A DNA stretch of 64,000 nucleotides. It comes from Erpobdella octoculata (taxonomy: Eukaryota; Annelida; Clitellata; Hirudinida; Erpobdellidae). Of the stretch, positions 58,890 to 64,000 are shown piece after piece. The stretch is taken from assembly GCA_963978895.1 (NCBI GenBank), contig OZ022238.1, positions 43,997,310 to 44,061,309 on the forward strand. The letters are read 5' to 3'. The translations under genes were made by a program, and so were the position numbers. How positions within the stretch are numbered: position 1 is the first letter of the stretch; each line of letters opens with the position of its first letter. The notes beneath the pieces are model-generated. The model was given only the letters and a program-made list of their open reading frames with translations. It was not told where the DNA came from and ran no database searches.

Positions 58890-61800
58890 AAACGGAGCAT
58901 CTTGGAGCAAAAAGGACCTCGGATTCGTGATCCTCGGGCCCAGTTCTATAAGGACCCAATACAATTATTATGTTTTGACAACTTTTATTTTTTAAAACTT
59001 TAAACCGCTGTATCTCCGAAACGGAGCGTCCTAGAGCAAAAAGGACTTAGGATTCGTGATCCTCGGACCCAGTTCTATTAGGACCCAATACAATTTTTAT
59101 GTTTTGACAACTTTTATTTTTTAAAACTTTAAACCGCTGTATCTCCGACGGAGCGTCCTAGAGCAAAAAGGACCTCGGATTCGTGATCCTCGGACCCAGT
59201 TCTATAAAGATTTGAAACAATATTTCAGTTTTGACAACTTTTATTTTTTACAACTTTAAACCGCTGTATCTCCGAAACGGAGCGTCCTAGAGCAAAAAGG
59301 ACCTCGGATTCGTGATCCTCGGGCCGAGTTCTATTAGGACCCAATACAATATTTCAGTTTTGACAACTTTTATTTTTCAAAACTTTAAACCGCTGTATCT
59401 CCGAAACGGAGCGTCCTAGAGCAAAAAGGACCTCGGATTCGTGATCCTCGGACCCAGTTCTATTAGGACCCAATACAAATTTTATGTTTTGACAATTTTT
59501 ATTTTTCAAAACTTTAAACCGCTGTATCTCCGAAAAGGAGCGTCCTAGAGCAAAAAGGACCTCGGATTCGTGATCCTCGGGCCGAGTTCTATTAGGACCC
59601 AATACAATATTTCAGTTTTGACAACTTTTATTTTTCAAAACTCTAAATCACTGTATCTCCGAAACGGAGCGTCCTAGAGCAAAAAGGACCTCGGATTCGT
59701 GATTCTCGTGCCGGGTTCTATAAAGATTTGAAACAATATTTCAGTTTTGACAACTTTTATTTTTTACAACTTTAAACCGCTGTATCTCCGAAACGGAGCG
59801 TCCTAGAGCAAAAAGGACATTGGATTCGTGATCCTCGGGCCGAGTTCTATTAGGACCCAATACAATATTTCAGTTTTGACAACTTTTATTTTTCAAAATT
59901 TTAAACCACTGTATCTCCGAAACGGAGCGTCCTAGAGCAAAAAAGACTTAGGATTCGTGATCCTCGGACCCAGTTCTATTAGGACCCAATACAATTTTTA
60001 TGTTTTGACAACTTTTATTTTTTAAAACTTTAAACCGCTGTATCTCCGACGGAGCGTCCTAGAGCAAAAAGGACCTCGGATTCGTGATCCTCGGACCCAG
60101 TTCTATTAGGACCCAATACAATTTTTATGTTTTGACAACTTTTATTTTTCAAAACTTTAAACCGCTGTATCTCCGAAACGGAGCGTCCTAGAGCAAAAAG
60201 GACCTTGGATTCGTGATCCTCGGGCCGAGTTCTATTAGGACCAAATACAATATTTCAGTTTTGACAACTTTTATTTTTCAAAACTTTAAACCGCTGTATC
60301 TCCGAAACGGAGCATCTTGGAGCAAAAAGGACCTCGGATTCGTGATCCTCGGGCCCAGTTCTATTAGGACCCAATACAATTTTTATGTTTTGACAACTTT
60401 TATTTTTTACAACTTTAAATCACTGTATCTCCGAAACGGAGCGTCCTAGAGCAAAAAGGACCTCGGATTCGTGATCCTCGGGCCGAGTTCTATCAGGACC
60501 CAATACAATTTTTCAGTTTTGACAACTTTTATTTTTCAAAACTTTAAACCGCTGTATCTCCGAAACGGAGCGTCCTAGAGCAAAAAGGACCTCGGATTTG
60601 TGATCCTCGGGCCGAGTTCTATCAGGACCCAATACAATTTTTCAGTTTTGACAACTTTTATTTTTCAAAACTTTAAACCGCTGTATCTCCGAAACGGAGC
60701 GTCCTAGAGCAAAAAGGACCTCGGATTCGTGATCCTCGGGCCGAGTTCTATTAGGACCCAATACAATATTTCAGTTTTGACAACTTTTATTTTTCAAAAC
60801 TCTAAATCACTGTATCTCCGAAACGGAGCGTCCTAGAGCAAAAAGGACCTCGGTTTCGTGATTCTCGTGCCGGGTTCTATAAAGATTTGAAACAATATTT
60901 CAGTTTTGACAACTTTTATTTTTTACAACTTTAAACCGCTGTATCTCCGACCTAGAGCAAAAAGGACCTCGGATTCGTGATCCTCGGACCCAGTTCTATT
61001 AGGACCCAATACAATTTTTATGTTTTGACAACTTTTATTTTTCAAAACTTTAAACCGCTGTATCTCCGAAACGGAGCATCTTGGAGCAAAAAGGACCTCG
61101 GATTCGTGATCCTCGGGCCCAGTTCTATTAGGACCCAATACAATTTTTATGTTTTGACAACTTTTATTTTTTACAACTTTAAATCACTGTATCTCCGAAA
61201 CGGAGCGTCCTAGAGCAAAAAGGACCTCGGATTCGTGATCCTCGGGCCGAGTTCTATCAGGACCCAATACAATTTTTCAGTTTTGACAACTTTTATTTTT
61301 CAAAACTTTAAACCGCTGTATCTCCGAAACGGAGCGTCCTAGAGCAAAAAGGACCTCGGATTTGTGATCCTCGGGCCGAGTTCTATCAGGACCCAATACA
61401 ATTTTTCAGTTTTGACAACTTTTATTTTTCAAAACTTTAAACCGCTGTATCTCCGAAACGGAGCGTCCTAGAGCAAAAAGGACCTCGGATTCGTGATCCT
61501 CGGGCCGAGTTCTATTAGGACCCAATACAATATTTCAGTTTTGACAACTTTTATTTTTCAAAACTCTAAATCACTGTATCTCCGAAACGGAGCGTCCTAG
61601 AGCAAAAAGGACCTCGGTTTCGTGATTCTCGTGCCGGGTTCTATAAAGATTTGAAACAATATTTCAGTTTTGACAACTTTTATTTTTTACAACTTTAAAC
61701 CGCTGTATCTCCGACCTAGAGCAAAAAGGACCTCGGATTCGTGATCCTCGGACCCAGTTCTATTAGGACCCAATACAATTTTTATGTTTTGACAACTTTT

Positions 61801-64000
61801 ATTTTTCAAAACTTTAAACCGCTGTATCTCCGAAACGGAGCGTCCTAGAGCAAAAAGGACCTCGGATTCGTGATCCTCGGGCCGAGTTCTATTAGGACCC
61901 AATACAATATTTCAGTTTTGACAACTTTTATTTTTCAAAACTCTAAATCACTGTATCTCCGAAACGGAGCGTCCTAGAGCAAAAAGGACCTCGGATTCGT
62001 GATTCTCGTGCCGGGTTCTATAAAGATTTGAAACAATATTTCAGTTTTGACAACTTTTATTTTTTACAACTTTAAACCGCTGTATCTCCGAAACGGAGCG
62101 TCCTAGAGCAAAAAGGACCTCGGATTTGTGATCCTCGGGCCGAGTTCTATCAGGACCCAATACAATTTTTCAGTTTTGACAACTTTTATTTTTCAAAACT
62201 TTAAACCGCTGTATCTCCGAAACGGTGCGTCCTAGAGCAAAAAGGACCTCGGATTCGTGATCCTCGGGCCGAGTTCTATTAGGACCCAATACAATATTTC
62301 AGTTTTGACAACTTTTATTTTTCAAAACTCTAAATCACTGTATCTCCGAAACGGAGCGTCCTAGAGCAAAAAGGACCTCGGTTTCGTGATTCTCGTGCCG
62401 GGTTCTATAAAGATTTGAAACAATATTTCAGTTTTGACAACTTTTATTTTTTACAACTTTAAACCGCTGTATCTCCGACGGAGCGTCCTAGAGCAAAAAG
62501 GACCTCGGATTCGTGATCCTCGGACCCAGTTCTATTAGGACCCAATACAATTTTTATGTTTTGACAACATTTATTTTTCAAAACTTTAAACCGCTGTATC
62601 TCCGAAACGGAGCGTCCTAGAGCAAAAAGGACCTTGGATTCGTGATCCTCGGGCCGAGTTCTATTAGGACCCAATACAATATTTCAGTTTTGACAACTTT
62701 TATTTTTCAAAACTTTAAACCGCTGTATCTCCGAAACGGAGCATCTTGGAGCAAAAAGGACCTCGGATTCGTGATCCTCGGGCCCAGTTCTATTAGGACC
62801 CAATACAATTTTTATGTTTTGACAACTTTTATTTTTTACAACTTTAAACCGCTGTATCTCCGAAACGGAGCTTCCTAGAGCAAAAAGGACCTCGGATTCG
62901 TGATCCTCGGGCCGAGTTCTATTAGGACCCAATACAATATTTCAGTTTTGACAACTTTTATTTTTCAAAACTTTAAATCACTGTATCTCCGAAACGGAGC
63001 GTCCTAGAGCAAAAAGGACCTCGGATTCGTGATCCTCGGGCCGAGTTCTATCAGGACCCAATACAATTTTTCAGTTTTGACAACTTTTATTTTTCAAAAC
63101 TTTAAACCGCTGTATCTCCGAGACGGAGCGTCCTAGAGCAAAAAGGACCTCGGATTTGTGATCCTCGGGCCGAGTTCTATCAGGACCCAATACAATTTTT
63201 CAGTTTTGACAACTTTTATTTTTCAAAACTTTAAACCGCTGTATCTCCGAAACGGAGCGTCCTAGAGCAAAAAGGACCTCGGATTCGTGATCCTCGGACC
63301 CAGTTCTATTAGGACCCAATACAATTTTTATGTTTTGACAACTTTTATTTTTTAAAACTTTAAACCGCTGTATCTCCGAAACGGAGCGTCCTAGAGCAAA
63401 AAGGACCTCGGATTAGTGATCCTCGGGCCGAGTTCTATCAGGACCCAATACAATTTTTCAGTTTTGACAACTTTTATTTTTCAAAATTTTAAACCGCTGT
63501 ATCTCCGAAACGGAGCGTCCTAGAGCAAAAAGGACCTCGGATTCGTGATCCTCGGGCCGAGTTCTATTAGGACCCAATACAATATTTCAGTTTTGACAAC
63601 TTTTATTTTTCAAAACTTTAAACCGCTGTATCTCCGAAACGGAGCATCTTGGAGCAAAAAGGACCTCGGATTCGTGATCCTCGGGCCCAGTTCTATTAGG
63701 ACCCAATACAATTTTTATGTTTTGACAACTTTTATTTTTCAAAACTTTAAACCGCTGTATCTCCGAAACGGAGCGTCCTAGAGCAAAAAGGACCTCGGAT
63801 TCGTGATCCTCGGACCCAGTTCTATAAGGACCCAATACAATTATTATGTTTTGACAACTTTTATTTTTTAAAACTTTAAACCGCTGTATCTCCGAAACGG
63901 AGCGTCCTAGAGCAAAAAGGACCTCGGATTCGTGATCCTCGGGCCGAGTTCTATCAGGACCCAATACAATTTTTCAGTTTTGACAACTTTTATTTTTCAA
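58890..64000 (+). repeat. 129-bp satellite array, block 3 (forward), continues past the right edge
   Basis: Orientation returns to forward after a 3-4 base junction (TCACGA-TGTA-AACGG). The monomers are more divergent: GCATCTTGGAGC, TTTTTTACAACTTT, AACTCTAAATCACTG, and deletions of 10 bp (CTCCGACCTAGAGC) or 3 bp (CTCCGACGGAGC). A 764-bp unit (six monomers less 10 bp) repeats near 60.8 and 61.5 kb. Several variants match the start of block 2 in inverse orientation. Confidence 0.96.

Noticed and set aside
35583..63964. Dozens of 70-190 codon frames beginning MGPDRTRPEDHESEVLFALG
   Set aside because: They are readings of the 129-bp satellite monomer, present only because its length is a multiple of three. 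No start context, introns or protein family.

Overview
The window is metazoan nuclear DNA, AT-rich and dense in introns and repeats. The evidence is canonical GT/AG introns, two recognisable animal gene families (P5B-ATPase and SNAPC4) and an L2-type LINE, with tRNA-headed SINE, hAT-type and Helitron-like debris. I cannot name the species; an AT-rich invertebrate fits best. There is no bacterial or viral gene content.

All three genes are on the minus strand. (1) 54-1013: the 5' end (three exons) of a P5B-type polyamine-transporter ATPase (ATP13A2/3 family); the rest lies beyond the left edge. (2) 1014-7794: intergenic DNA with inverted repeats, small DNA-transposon remnants and foldbacks. (3) 7795-21202: SNAPC4-like gene A, the large Myb-repeat subunit of the snRNA-activating protein complex, 20 exons, predicted 924 aa. 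Its first intron carries a 5'-truncated L2 LINE and a SINE, and its 13th intron a pile of DNA transposons. (4) 21872-32658: SNAPC4-like gene B, 19 exons, predicted 994 aa, head-to-tail with A and about 670 bp upstream of it. I assembled both by translating the minus strand, matching the copies exon by exon and keeping splice phase; both give one uninterrupted frame. The copies share the 4.5 Myb repeats (half repeat, Ra-Rd) and a conserved C-terminal block, but have diverged in the Ser/Asp-rich linker. Some exons and the last intron are almost identical between copies, suggesting gene conversion.

(5) 32659-34576: gene-free DNA with a Helitron-like element ending at 34483. (6) 34577-64000 (right edge): about 29.4 kb of a 129-bp satellite, roughly 230 monomers, with a 91-bp deletion monomer and higher-order periods (1728, 1470, 645 and 516 bp). 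The array flips orientation twice, at about 51017 and 58887, and matching variant blocks form inverted arms centred near 57152. Many 82-aa frames in the satellite are artefacts of the monomer being 3 x 43 bp.

The most interesting items are the intact tandem duplication of a normally single-copy snRNA transcription factor, its patchy homogenisation, an intronic minisatellite that multiplies a 5' splice site, and the inverted higher-order satellite array.
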